The notes beneath the pieces were generated by a model. That model made no database searches, was not told the DNA's origin, and saw only the letters and a program-made list of their open reading frames with translations. The translations under genes and the position numbers were made by a program. Source: Linyphia triangularis (Eukaryota > Arthropoda > Arachnida > Araneae > Linyphiidae). From it: 64,000 nt of DNA. Numbering within the stretch: the first letter of the stretch is position 1; each line of letters starts with the position of its first letter. Shown in pieces: positions 47,594 to 60,218 of the stretch. The stretch is from positions 36,133,348-36,197,347 of the forward strand of contig OZ021721.1 in assembly GCA_963978545.1 (NCBI GenBank), given 5' to 3'.

Positions 47594-47815
47594 TTGGTAA
47601 GAATTTTATACATTTGTGTATTTCATATTTTTATATTTCTAGTAATTGAAATTCTTATTGTTTTCCACTACAAGATTTCGAGAGGTGTAGGTAGGGGTTC
47701 CCGAATATGCATTAAGGATTTTCCCATTATCCAGTCAGAAACACCTTCTTTGGATTCTGAGTCTGTTAAAACCTCTGATGAAAGGTTGAACGGGATCCCA
47801 ATGTTTATTTTTTAG
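47594..47815 (+). other. Exon-like island, unrecognised
   Basis: A pyrimidine-rich ATTTTCCCATTATCCAG resembles a splice acceptor. It is followed by an open frame SETPSLDSESVKTSDERLNG to a stop at 47815. It could be the last coding exon of an unseen gene. No upstream exon or polyadenylation evidence is clear. Confidence 0.12.
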
Positions 47816-50800
47816 TATTCCATTTCTTTTTAAGGGAGTCCGGAATATGAAAATTTTTCAGATTATCGATTTTGAGTTTATAAATGTTCATTACAATCTA
47901 AATTTTTTTCTTTAAAATATACTTTATTAATAGTTATACCTTACTCAGAAGTATTTGAAATAATATTTTAAACTAAACACAAAATCGATATGAAAATCAT
48001 GTTTTTAAACATTGAAGCCGAATACCTAAAAATGTTGTTAATTCATGTTTGGGGGCACATAACTTAAAATCTTTTAATATAAATGCTTGAAAATTTTATA
48101 CACTTTTCCTAATGTATTTAAATACTTTAATTCAAGGAATAAATTATAAGTAGCATGCATTTAAAAAAAAAATAATTTGCCTAAAATCTTAGTAATTTAA
48201 AAAAAAAAAAAAATCCAAATTTTTAGAATTTTTTTTGAAATAATAAAACTATCGTGTTAAAGTATTTAAAAGTATTAATACATTATACTGTGAAAATTTC
48301 AGAAATATAGAAGTATTTGTTATTAAATGAGGGGATGCCCCCAAATTGGTAGAATTTAACACGGGCTCCTATAGAGGTGCCGGACCCCCTTACTTACAAC
48401 AGTGAAATGGATATTATTATGATTTTATATTTCTTATAGTTTTGCTGATAATATGCTAACTATAGAATTATAATAAGGTTTGTTTTTTCCCCTTATATCA
48501 TAGTTCATTTTTTCTTATAAGTTTATATTAGTATTAGGGAAGTTGAATTTTTTACTTACTTTATTACGTACACCACAATTTCTTTGACAGGTAACTATGA
48601 CCATCCAGTTGTATTTTTATGATCTTGAAAAATAGGAAACCTAATATTTCTTGTGGTAGTTAAAAAAAAAAAAAGCTGAAGAGCTTCAATTCTTTGAGTA
48701 CGAGAACCTTGCTATGCTCTTACGCAACCATTGATTGTCGAGCTGCCTTCAGCCCCAAAAGGTAGGAGCATTGTTAAAAAACTTTCAGGCGAGTAAGTAT
48801 TTCATTTTCTTATTTTCTACCCTCTTCAAACATACGATGAGTTCTGTTAACACTCAGCCTTGCATCATGGCATTGGAGATTGGGTAAACGGAAAAATAAG
48901 CTGAAGTGTATGAAAGACAAACCAAGCAGAGCTATTCTCAGTTACTAAATCTCTTCTTATAAGACTTCTTGCTAGATAGTATTTTCTTCTCCTTAAAAAA
49001 GTTCATTCTTTGGTATAAAGTAAAATATTTTTTGTCCCTATGTTATAAGAACATTCATCCTTCCAAAAAATCTCTATATCCTGTCTATTATCTAAACAGT
49101 ACAGTCAGCTGCCTCTTCCTGCCAACTCATCGTTATTGGTTTTAAAAATACGTCCTTTTGTTTAGGTATGGGATTGCTGCTACAATAAGTTTCTTTAGAA
49201 ACCTACGCTATAATAAGGGTACTGAAAATATGAGTGCCCAAATCAGTATAATGGCTGACAAAAAAAGATTCTAAAATGATTAATTTTACCTTGTTCAAAT
49301 GTCAAAAAGAAAAAATGTTATTTTTATCTATTATTTTAAAGAAAATGATAAGTAGGTGGAGAGTATAATTTAATACCAATTTTAAATGTTACCCATTAAA
49401 AAATTTGAATTCCAATAAGTAATACAAATCCCCTAAATTTATTTAATCTCTTTATATTTCCTGTAAAATTAAAATTACGCGTTAGACATTACATAAATCG
49501 ACTTTTTTATGTAATTTTTTATTAGGTAATTAGTGTATTAAAGCTTATATAACACTAGTGGTGAAAAAGAGCACTATACGCTATTGAATTTTAATAACTT
49601 TTCAATCATCAGAGCAATATTTCTTTATTCCTGAACCTTATAAAAATGCAAATGACTAATATAGGAGAATAAGAAATGTTTATCATTTATATTAAATAAA
49701 TAAATTCAAAAGAATTGAGTAAATTCTGGAAAAGACAACTCGTCATCCTCATTGTAGATAGGTTCTCTATCAAGATGCGGTATTATTTTTTATGTTTTTA
49801 TTTTCTGGTTTTAATTTGAAGTAAGTGGGTATCGACAAAATAATATATTCGTGTATATGAAATGATGAATAAATTAAAAACAATATTTAGATTTTTTTCT
49901 AATTTGTAAAGGTTGTGCTACACTGAAATATATTTCAAATATATATTAGATTTTCAAAAATCAAATTCTAGACTTTTATATTTATAGAAGATGACAGGGT
50001 AAAGTGGTAGCGTAGTTAACTGAATCAACAACCAGCTTTTGCCTTCAACAATTTTTTTTGTATTTCAATGGTAAGGGGATGATTGGGTCCTAGGCTGTAA
50101 AAAGCAGAATGAACCGATACGAATGGAACCCAGTCAGTTTGAATGGCAAACCATCTCTCTAAACATTAATCTAGTTTGACAACCCTTTGTATAAGATATA
50201 ATGTAATTTGAAAGTAAATTTACATTTTCGTAACCTTTACAAATGAAACCATAAAACCATTTAACCAGAAACCATGTATCGTTTTATTCCTTGTAAAAAA
50301 CAAAACAACTAATGATAAAAGTTTTTCTTTTAAAAACTAAATATAAATTACTATTTTGGGAAATTTTTTGATTTACAGATGAACGAAATATTTAAATAAT
50401 TATAGCCTTACTTTTCTGAAATATAAATAAAATAAAAAAAATACTTATGTTTTAATCATCCCTTGTATTGAAAAGTTTAAGTAGGGACAAGAAGAATAAT
50501 GACATTTTGCAATCTAAAACTAATTCCGAACATCCGACATTTATGGATATAATTGGGCTGAGATATATTGACGTGTAATTGCTCAGGTATCGTACATTTC
50601 ATTTAACTAAAATACTTTTTTACTCATATTTGTGAATGATAAGAAAAATCCTCTAAGTTAACCAATGAAACTTTAACTACTGTTTAAAGACTTTTCTCAT
50701 TTACATCTGAAATAATACTAGTAAGCAGTTGAGGACATATGTCCCATAACTCAAACCATTAATTTTAAAATATATTTAAACTATTTGTAGCGATTACATT

Positions 50801-51004
50801 TGCCACTCATATCTTTGCATTGGTAAAATAACCGATGTTCAAAACAAATAAACATTTTTTTCGCCCATAACTTTCAAATTTTAAACTTTATAAAACACGT
50901 TACAGATAGGTATACAAACTTTAATTAGTTGCGTAAGTGGTAAACAAAAATTCCTTCATCAGTTTTGACTAGATTGCTCACTCAACGATCTATTTTTATG
51001 CACG
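47816..51004. other. AT-rich non-coding stretch
   Basis: Nothing supported apart from a short coding-like piece at about 48690-48762 (EELQFFEYENLAMLLRNH, then a stop) ahead of a GTAGG. Confidence 0.45.
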
Positions 51005-51135
51005 ATGACGGATAATCAGGCCAGTACCTACAGCTTAACTTGGATTCCGAACTACAACGAATGTCTATGCCTAACCCAGGATTTGAACCCAACACCTTTA
51101 ACATGCGAGACCAAAGCACCAACCCTACATTCACC
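51005..51135 (-). repeat. tRNA-derived SINE fragment
   Basis: On the minus strand GGGTTCAAATCC is a good polymerase III B box. Ahead of it lie GGTTGGTGCTTTGGTCTC and CGCATGTTAAAGGTG, giving a tRNA-like 3' half and a weak A box. A SINE-type body (TAGGCATAGACATTCGTTG) follows. The stems are incomplete, so it is not a working tRNA. Confidence 0.6.
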
Positions 51136-51690
51136 AGGAGTTCATTCAGTTTTGAACATTATTCTGTGCTTTATTGTAGGGATATGTCACTTTCTATTCG
51201 CCATTTATTTCCTTAAACGTCATACATTCACCAGTATATAAATGTATTAATCATATTCATAAAAGTAAAGTACGAAAAGATAATGTTAATTAAGACAATT
51301 TGCTCGTAAAACTTAAAAAGGAAGTATACTATTAATGGAAATCAGAAAAAACCTTTTTCCCAAATATAGCAAATTTACAAAGTTATGCTACATTTCCTCG
51401 TATCAACATCCAAACTAAAGGATACAAACTGAACATTATATATTGTTACTTACGCAAAACATAGAAATATATTTAAGATGTATTCTAACTCCAACTATAG
51501 AACATTTTCAAAGTAATTTTTAAAAGTAATTCCATTATCTCCCAAACTTTTTAAATTTGCAAAAGAATACCATCTTATTTCACATCTATTCCCAAATTGA
51601 ACTATGATACACAAGATACATTTTAACCCTACTTTATTAGTGTAACAGAATAGACGAATTTTTCTTTCTTTCTGACTTGATTGTCGAATC
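51136..51690. other. AT-rich non-coding stretch
   Basis: Nothing recognised. Confidence 0.5.
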
Positions 51691-51831
51691 AATATCGGAC
51701 AGCAGCGACTACGCCGCAGAACATCTATTGACTAGACCCATCCTTTGCTATGGGCAAGCGGCTTCAAATGTCTGTTCTGGAACAGTTGATGTAAGATCTA
51801 GAAGTGTAATCAGTGTCCGAACTAAATTGTA

Positions 51832-51980
51832 TTTATCCGATATGTAGGAGGCTCCATCACTGCTGCTTTCAGCAAAGGACAAATTTCAGCTTGTACTAAC
51901 AATGCTTGCCGTTGGTATCCTCATAAATTGTGCTCGATGTGTAAGAGAAGAGAAGCTATTGGATTTGAGATTTTGAACGT
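51832..51980 (+). other. Candidate exon, weakly Wnt-like
   Basis: A possible acceptor (TTTATCCGATATGTAG) and donor (AACGTAAGAATG) bound about 130 bases. One frame reads SITAAFSKGQISACTNNAC and CSMCKRREAIGFEILN. The order A.S.G.(I/L)..C ... W ... C ... GFE faintly resembles the Wnt core around its Ser-Gly-Cys segment, but the hallmark WGGC is not there, and a second frame is also open. The call could be chance or a decayed exon. Confidence 0.12.
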
Positions 51981-52050
51981 AAGAATGTCTTATAATGTTG
52001 ACTTTGTTATATCTGGTTAAATAGATAAAGATAATTCCGAAATATATTGG

Positions 52051-52231
52051 GCCGACCAAACGGTATAGTGGTTAGCTTGCTAGCTTCTAGACCGCGAGGT
52101 TGTGGGTTCGAGTCCCGTATTTGGCATGGGTGTTTGTAAATGTATGTTGGCTTGTCTAATGACGAATTTTTCGGCGCATTATAGCCCTTGTGTTGCTGAC
52201 GGTGCCAGATAATCTGAAAACAACCAACCAA
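52051..52231 (+). mobile_element. tRNA-derived SINE, 181 bp, with TSD
   Basis: The head (52051-52125) has an A box in GGTATAGTGGTTAGC and a B box in GGGTTCGAGTCCC, and its first GCCGA can pair with a final TTGGC. A non-tRNA body and a CAACCAACCAA tail follow. A perfect 14-bp target duplication CCGAAATATATTGG flanks it (52037-52050 and 52232-52245). These are the hallmarks of LINE-dependent retroposition. The anticodon arm does not fold well, so the tRNA of origin is unclear. The intact duplication indicates a fairly recent insertion. Confidence 0.9.
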
Positions 52232-52245
52232 CCGAAATATATTGG

Positions 52246-54296
52246 TTAGTTAATTTATTTGAAAAGTTGTATGCATTTTACTTTGGGATGAAATAACCAC
52301 TGATCAAAATGTAGATTTGGATTTCTTTTCATCAACTCAAAATACTGATATTTTTATATACACACCGGGTGAAGATCAATTTAAATAAGCGTTCAATAAA
52401 CGCTCTAATTGGCTATAGACTTTTTCTAGACAATCCAAACGTTTGTAGGTCGTTGTATTATTTCCAACTGAGCTTCGTCTTATGTATAATTGATGAAAAG
52501 GGCAATTGGCTCTTTAACTATTTTTAAGAACTATAAATAATGTTTTTGTTGAGGGGATCAAGATTCTAATTATGTGAAATTAAATATATTTTCTGTTCAG
52601 TTGAAAAAATATGCTTTGTTCTTCATCCTATAATAAGCAACTAAGTCGAAAATGCTTACATTATACTCAATTTCAAGTACTCATTTATAACAAAGATAAA
52701 AGCCTTTTACACTATGGTAAAGATTCATAGAATACTGTATATATTAATACTACATTAAGACTATCGTAATTCACTGAGCAAAATTTTGTTCTGCAGTAGT
52801 AGATGTATCAATCAATAATTGTTCAACAGACAGCATCATAATGGGAAGCTTAGTTTTGAATCAAAATATTTTTAAAACCTTATAATAAACATTTTTCGGT
52901 CAAAGTGGGGGAAGTTCAACCAGGTTTAGGTGAAGTTAGTTTTTTTTAACTTAATTTACACAATTGTTAACTTTGCAAGTAGGAAAATGAAGCTTGGTAT
53001 ACGTTATCCTTGTTTAGTGGTTTTGTGGTTAGTATTGATTTTTTCTAAAGATTTTCTTGTTTTTTTATAAAATTTCTTTCGACACCATATGGAATGGCAC
53101 ATTTACTGCAGGAATTACCAAGGTACCATGCATTTACATTTACCATACGTTTGTTCAAGGCAAATACAAGCAAGTACCATAAAATAAGTTTATTTACGGT
53201 ACTTACAGGTATTTTTTATAAATTGTTGGATTCCAAGGAATGTTTTACATGTAATTATTAAATTATAAGAACAATTTGCTTCTACTTTAATTCATGAAAT
53301 GTAAATTTGGCTATATGGACTTTTTGGAAGGACAGAAAAGTTTCAAATTGATAATTTTTTTTTTGCAAAAAGTTTTTTTTTAATTTAAAAAGTTTGCTTC
53401 ATAATTTAATCAAGACTTCATAAATTAATCTAGACTTCATCTATGAACAAATTATCCGTTTCTTATGTTTTTTCGTCTATTATTGAAGGTTTAACGGAAG
53501 ATGTTCCATTAAACCTTCCAATCAAAGCCATTCGAAAATAAAAATGAAATTGTAAACTTATTTGAAATATTTACTAAAATATTAGCAATCAAAAGTTGGC
53601 TACAATAAATTCGAAGCAATAGTGGCTGTATTTGCCTATGGCTCTATAGGTGGATGAGACCCACGTGAAAATCAGATGGTACAAATGCAGACCCTGCTGT
53701 AACTTTTTTTATAGGAGCATGGGGAAAAAAGTACATGTTATAAATCTATGCATTAAAATGATATAAAGCTTAAAAAAAGAAGAGAAAACTGTCTAGATGT
53801 TATTGTTCAAGAATAAGAAGGCTAGAAACTTTAACTTTACCAATCTTATTCAGAGGATTCAAGAGAGATTTCAAGACATGTTTTAAAAATCTATTCAGTA
53901 CATAAAACTGTTATAAAAATTAAATTAACTTCGTAAAAATATATTATGACATTTTTATAATCAAATAGACTTTCATAATTTTTTTTATAGTTCATGACCT
54001 CATTTGTTATATTGCTGCACTTATTTTATTTAGTTTCCCATTACCCCCATACTTTTTTGTGTTATAATCTTAAAAATGAATGACTTAGTGCGCATATAAT
54101 TAATCTATCGAGATTTTTCAATGAAATAATCACTAGGAGGCGTGCTGTTCCGTGAAAAGTATTTTTTTATATTGAGGATAATTCAAGTACTTCTTCTTGC
54201 TATTTCTTTTTGTAGCTTCTATTAGTTAAATAGCTTTCTTCACAGAATTTATTTTCGGTTTAGTATTAGTATTCAAAGTAGTCTCACACAACCCGG
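52246..54296. other. AT-rich non-coding stretch
   Basis: Contains only a small hairpin, GAAGGTTTAA and its complement around a 14-base loop, near 53486-53520. No gene. Confidence 0.5.
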
Positions 54297-54392
54297 AATT
54301 TTACTATATTCAGGTTTGGCGAGGGCAGAGCTACAACCTCACAGCCATCAGGCGGGCTCAACACACTCTCAGACTTTCTCAGAAGAAATAAC
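54297..54392 (+). other. GC-richer exon-like island
   Basis: Clearly more GC-rich than its surroundings. One frame reads VWRGQSYNLTAIRRAQHTLR after ACTATATTCAG. No family recognised; perhaps a short exon or a piece of a repeat. Confidence 0.12.
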
Positions 54393-57300
54393 AGTAATTT
54401 GAGAAAGTAGTTTCAAATGAAATTGCGTGGGATGGTGTTTATCTTTAACAGATCATGTTTCCAAGGCTTCTAATGCTACAGATATTTTCTGATTGAGAAA
54501 GTACTTAGATAAATGCAAAACACCATGTTTAAAAACGTAATTTATTTAATCACTAAAAACGTTCATAAGTTATTGAAGAAATACTTAATTCTTTTCAGAA
54601 AATTCTACTCATATATTAGGAGTAAAAACCCCCATGTTCGAACTCACTTTATTTTAAACTAAAGCAATTATATTTGAATAGTCTCAATGAATCAAGAGCT
54701 GTGAAAAAAGTACATCCTCTTGACGAATGTAGGAAAGCAAATCCACACCTATTTCTGACAGTAAATATTCCCCCCCCCCCACCGTTACTTGCTGGATAAG
54801 TATACCATTACCCTTATGACACGACCACGGTTTTATTTCCCAGCCTTCAACTTCTCGATTTATAATAGGACAACAAAAAATATAACTTTTGCGTTCTTTC
54901 ATTAGTTCTCGATTCAAAAGAAAGCCGGAGCATCCCTTTTGTGAAGGTGGCTTCAGTATGAAGACCTACGCAATGCATATCACTTTAAACGATCGGTTTT
55001 TCTGGTTGTATTTTTTCCACCTTATTTTCTATGACCTAATGGGAATTTGATGATACTTCTTTTCGTTTTTTCCATCTCTGTACTCGCCTTCTCTTTCCTA
55101 TTTTATGATTCCATCTTTTCCCTTTTTCCGAAGTGTATTAACAGAAAGTCGCTCTCTAGATAACCTGAATTATGAGACCGGTGTTGTATAGGGATAAGTA
55201 ATTTCAGATTGGATTCCTTTTACTTACGTCTTCGACTAAGTTTTATGCGTTGGTTTTATTGGGCAAAGTTTTGTGATTAGATCCCTGAAATATATTTTTC
55301 AATGAGATTAAATGGACACTTTATTGAGTCATTTAATGCTTTCTCATACCACATTTTCTCTTTTTCAGTTTGTACAAGTTTTTAGTTTTTATGAATTGTG
55401 AGATCAGTCACCTTTGATTTCCTTTATTAAAGTTTTCTGCATAGTTTCTTTTCACATAGAAAAATGTGTTGTAATGTTTACCAAATATAATTATATACAT
55501 GTTTTGTCTTTTATTTCTTTTATATAGTATTTAGATTTATTTCAGCTGTAAAAAATGTGGGTTGTTTTTGGACTACTAGCTAAATATCCATGTTTCGCTT
55601 CGGGATTTTACCATGTTCTCAATGAAGTTTTGTAGGTCTGCAAGTTACAGTAATTCATAGTTTCCCTTCTTTTTACCTATAGAAGTACGAGGAGGTCTGG
55701 ACCTCCCAATCGCTTACACTTCAGGGTGTCAGACTACATTCCTGCAAAATTGGTGTAGAAATATTTTATTAAATGTCATTTTTGGAATATTTCAACCCTT
55801 TTTTCTCCCTTAAAGCGTGTTTGGAAAGTTCAGGTTTCAAAAATATGATTTCTGCAGTTTTATAAAAACTAAAATTTCTTTGGGTTTTCTATACATTATG
55901 AATAAAAAAAAAAGATTTTCTTTCAATTAATAACCATCCGCAAAGAAACCACCGTTCAAAACACATACGCGTCAACCCGATAAAGCGATTATTCACAGAG
56001 AATATTTCATTGATTTAGAAAAAAAGGATAAAAAATCATGGTAGTGGAAAAAATATTCTTTTTATGAGAAATTGAATTAATATCGTGTAATACGTAACCT
56101 AATGTGAAATAAAATATTAGTTTTAGTCTTTATCTCAAAGATTAGATTTATATGTGCTGAAAGGGTAATTGAAATCTTTTTAGTCGCTTCAGCGAGGGTT
56201 TAAATGGAAATAAATTTTCAATCTTGAATATTGCAAAAGATGCATAAATTTAGGATGTAATTAATATAAAATGCTATTTTTACAGATATTCGATAAATTT
56301 TTTTATTATAAGTTAGGGATAAAAGAAATAGACAATTAACTTTTAAATATATATATTATTAAGGAATGGAAAAATGGAATTTTTAGAATGCTGAATTCAT
56401 TAGGATAGTTGTAAAATCGCTCAGTATAGTTTAAGTGTAATGTGTAATGCTCTGTCGAAAAGGTCTTTAAAAAAAGTTAAATTTTATTCCAATGTTAAGA
56501 GATATAGGTCTAAATGAAAATATGTATTCTTATCTTTTCTTTCCATGAATCATTACTGAACAAATCTTCTGTATTTATTTTACGTGCTTTAGAAAAAGTC
56601 TATTTGGAAAACCAAAGTTCGGGTATTTGTTTTTATAATTTTTCAAGAGAGAGCCAAAAAAGTATTAGATGTAATGCATTCGTACTCTGGTTTACACGGA
56701 AGAAGTAAATTTGTTTTTTAATACATTATTTGTAGAGTTACGAACTATGTACATAGTAGTTTAACAAAGAAAACATAATACATGAATTATAATAACTTTA
56801 GCCAAAGACATCTGGCTTCTGTCTCCCAAAATTTCATTGAATGTAATTTGAGCTAATGGCCCTATTGTTTTAATTTTGAACACTAATGTATATATTTTTT
56901 GTTATTAAATTATTATAAATTAAAGCATCACCACAAGTGCATTAGAAAATTCCGAATCTTTTCTACTTTTCTATTTGAATAAAATATTACTGGTATTAAG
57001 AATTGTTGCATGAAGCTTTGAGAATTCTTTAATTGTACGAAATTATAAAATTTCCTTAAATGCATTATACAATAATTTAATTTTAAAAAGTGTTTCATAA
57101 TATTGTTCAATATTTCAAGATTACTTTTTTCAATGAAGTTAAACTTTTAATGTTGCATTTTATTTTATAACGCTTAAAGTTAATTTAAAATACGCTTCCA
57201 TTCTCCATTTGGGATTTAAATGAAATTGAAGACGCTCTTCCTTTTCTCTTATAATTATGCACTGTGGTCTACTATTTTCTCTTCACTTAATATAAATATA

Positions 57301-57480
57301 TAATTGGTCTCTGGTTATTAAATTATTTAAAAATTAATTAGTTTCAAAGTGATTTAAGAGATCCTGTCTGTGGTAATTAGATTTTTTTTGTTCTCCCATG
57401 CTTAGACATTTAAATATTTCAAAAACGAATTATGTAACAATCTAATAAATCTGCCATTAGAATTTTTTTCAAATTTTCAG
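54393..57480. other. AT-rich non-coding stretch
   Basis: Holds an 11-base C run at 54770-54780. The motif CATGTTTCGCTTCGGGATTT near 55590 recalls sequences found in some RTE-type retroposons, too weakly to annotate. No gene supported. Confidence 0.45.
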
Positions 57481-57516
57481 CTGCAGGACTAAATCTAAAT
57501 AAATTTAGTCCTACAG
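57481..57516. repeat. Perfect-stem hairpin
   Basis: CTGCAGGACTAAAT and ATTTAGTCCTACAG pair over 13 of 14 bases around an 8-base loop. Unclear function; it could be a cruciform-prone site or a relic of a palindromic element. Confidence 0.75.
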
Positions 57517-58562
57517 TTTTTCCTTTAATGGCGTTACCTGAAACTATATTATATCAACAACGTAATTTTTCAGAAATTGACTTTTTAAGTACAGTAGGTG
57601 CAATCTGAATAGCCTAATAATTCAATGCAGAAAAATACAATTTTAATTTACACAGAAAAAAAATGTCATTTTAATCCATGGGTGTTTTATAAATAATTTG
57701 TAATTTTTGAAAGGGATATACTTAGGATATTTTAGATTTTGAAGGACATAAAAAACTTAATTTTTTAAAAATAATTTAAATTAAAAAGTACTATTTTTTC
57801 ATCATAAATATGGAATTAGAGTGTTTCATGAAATACAGTTACAGTTTGCAGAGATGGGTGCTTTTCGAAATTCATCCAAGGATTGCGATTGTTTAAGAAA
57901 TAACACGGCATTATTAAAAAATTTTTACATTTGAAAGAATATTATTATTTAACTAAGGTGCTCTTCTTCATATTTGCAAGCTCGTCAACTCCCGTTTGCA
58001 TTTGCTACGCAAACCTTGGTTTACTTCGCAATCTTGGAAGAAGGTTTCGAACCCAAGGTATGACCAAATTTTAAAAATTAATTAAAAAACTAGAGACAAG
58101 AATCCCACGATGGCAGGTGTGTCAGTTATATGCCGGTATCTGATGAAACATACTGGTCAGTCATATTATGACAGTTAAAATTTTGTTGCTGTGCGTTCAC
58201 AAATGACAATTTAAAGATAGTGTTAACTGTTATAAACGAAATCCATCAACCAGCGGCCTAAATGTTAGAAACTTAAAAGAAATCCAAATATTATTTGACA
58301 TTTTAATCATTGATCTAGTTATTCACATACATAGAAACTACATTACGCCAATATGTAAAATTGGGAATTACTAAGTTAAAAATTTATTAAGAAACTAATT
58401 AAAATTATAAAATTCTGGTGGTCGCAGCACAAGTAGAGATTATTTACTAGTTATGTATCAAATTTGAGAGTCGTCTGAACTACAGTCCGCTCGGAGTAAT
58501 CATGAACACCAGTAAACAACCAATTTACTTTTTAGCTCTCCATAATCCTCTGCTTATATATA
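57517..58562. other. AT-rich non-coding stretch
   Basis: A short GC-richer island (about 57970-58070) has a B-box-like motif on the minus strand but no A box. Nothing else is supported. Confidence 0.45.
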
Positions 58563-59336
58563 CAGGGTGGTTATAAAGAAACTTTGCCGATATATGGACC
58601 ACTAATTTCTGTTCTATTTAATTGATCGAGATGAGTTCAGAGGTACGATCTCGGGATTCTGTGAATGACAACACAATGGCCATCACGGTTACTGTTATAA
58701 ATACTGAAACTCAAAATTTTCGATTGGCAACACATACTTTTTCCTGTAGCAAAATACTCAATGCATGCGAAAACCCTAGAGAGCGCTGGAATGGTACATG
58801 TATCACAAAAAATAGACGCGTTATGCACACACAAAAAACAGCTCTGCGAACGGCCAACAAAACCCCGATCGGGGCGCACGGTGGAAATTTGCATATGACA
58901 GAGGCCAAAGTTCACATGGGTGCCATCACAGGCATTTTTAAGGGGTTTTCTACGCTGAATATCTGGCGAGCGGCATTCTGTGATTGCTGTTCTTATTCTG
59001 TTGACCGTTAGAAGAACTGTTTTTTGTCAGTCCATAACACTTCCGTTTTTTGTGATACACGTACCGTTTCAGCGCTCTTTAGCGTTTTCGCATGCGCTGA
59101 GCATTTAGGAAAAAGTAGGATAAGGAAAAAGTAGGATAGGAAAAAGTAGGTGTTGCTATTCGAAAATTTCGAGTTTCTGTAACTATAACCGTAACCGTTG
59201 GCTCAATTTCGTTGTCATTCATAGAATCGCGAGCTCATACCTTTGAAAAACTATACCTGAAATCTCATCTCGATCTGTTGAACGGAACCGCCGCTAGAGG
59301 TCCATATATCGACAAAGTTTCTCTATGACCACACTG
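58563..59336. mobile_element. 774-bp TA-flanked foldback
   Basis: TA on both sides; the ends are CAGGGTGGTTATAAAGAAAC and the complement of TTTCTCTATGACCACACTG. The arms (about 58563-58860 and 59005-59336) pair over roughly 300 bp with an internal indel. A relative at 19604-20002 is rearranged. There is no transposase: the 129-codon open frame through the left arm (58622-59011) and its antisense mirror are by-products. Probably a non-autonomous mariner-type foldback. Confidence 0.8.
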
Positions 59337-60218
59337 TACTATAACAGTTTGCATATATACCGTGTAGTTGGTTGATTGTTTAGCGCAAGAGCAACAAAAA
59401 GGTTATATTGCGCCATTGATACCGTGTAAAACATACTCTATAAAAAAGACAGAAAATATTAACACTAAAATTAATAATCAAATATGCTTAAATTATTAAA
59501 CAACGAATATTTTACTATATATCTCTTTGTAAAGAATTTTATATAATGATTGGCAAAGATAAGCACGAAGCAATGAAAAAGACGCGTTTATTTTTTAGAA
59601 TGGGTAACTATATTCTTTATTCATAAGCATAATTGAAGACTGTTTTTACTCCACCACGTTTAGTGATTTAGATAAAGATTTAATTAATTCTGGTACTAAA
59701 ACGTATTATTGAAGAAACATACTACTACGATTTGTTTCCGAACTAATTTAGTTTTTCTTTATTTCGATTTCTAATTTTCTTATTTCAATTTATGAACAAA
59801 AGGGTAAGTTGCTACTAATATTTATTGATGATTTTTAAGGAAATTAGAATTTTATATCATAAAAGTCCTTAGTTTAATCATTTCAGATAATATATTTTTC
59901 GAGTTTTTTCAACATACCTAGTATAATTAAAAAGTTCAAGCATTAATATTCACAAAACATTTTTTTTTCCATTACTAGGGATTTTCATTTATTTGAGCCT
60001 TTTCAATTAGCATTCAGTATAAATAAAAAACTCTTGAAACATCAGTAATGATTGGAATTGTTTTAATTATAATTGGAAAAGAAAAATTGCGTACTAAAAA
60101 TTAAAAATTACAGAAAATATTACTAATATTTTTAAACTTGTGTCGTTAATAGTTTTACTTGGACTTTCAATTTCATCCAGGATTTTTATGAAGGCTTAAT
60201 ATTTTTTCCGATTATATA
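59337..60218. other. AT-rich non-coding stretch
   Basis: Nothing recognised. Confidence 0.5.

Noticed and set aside
49985..50160. Possible SINE from AGTGGTAGCG and a GGGTTCCATTC motif
   Set aside because: The two motifs are on opposite strands and cannot form one tRNA-like unit.
57985..58065. tRNA-like B box on the minus strand (TTGGGTTCGAAACC)
   Set aside because: The B box is good, but no A box lies at the right distance and no SINE body or target duplication is visible.
58622..59011. 129-codon open frame and antisense partners at 58.6-59.0 kb
   Set aside because: They lie wholly in the arms and spacer of a foldback element. The related copy at 19.6-20.0 kb does not keep the frame.
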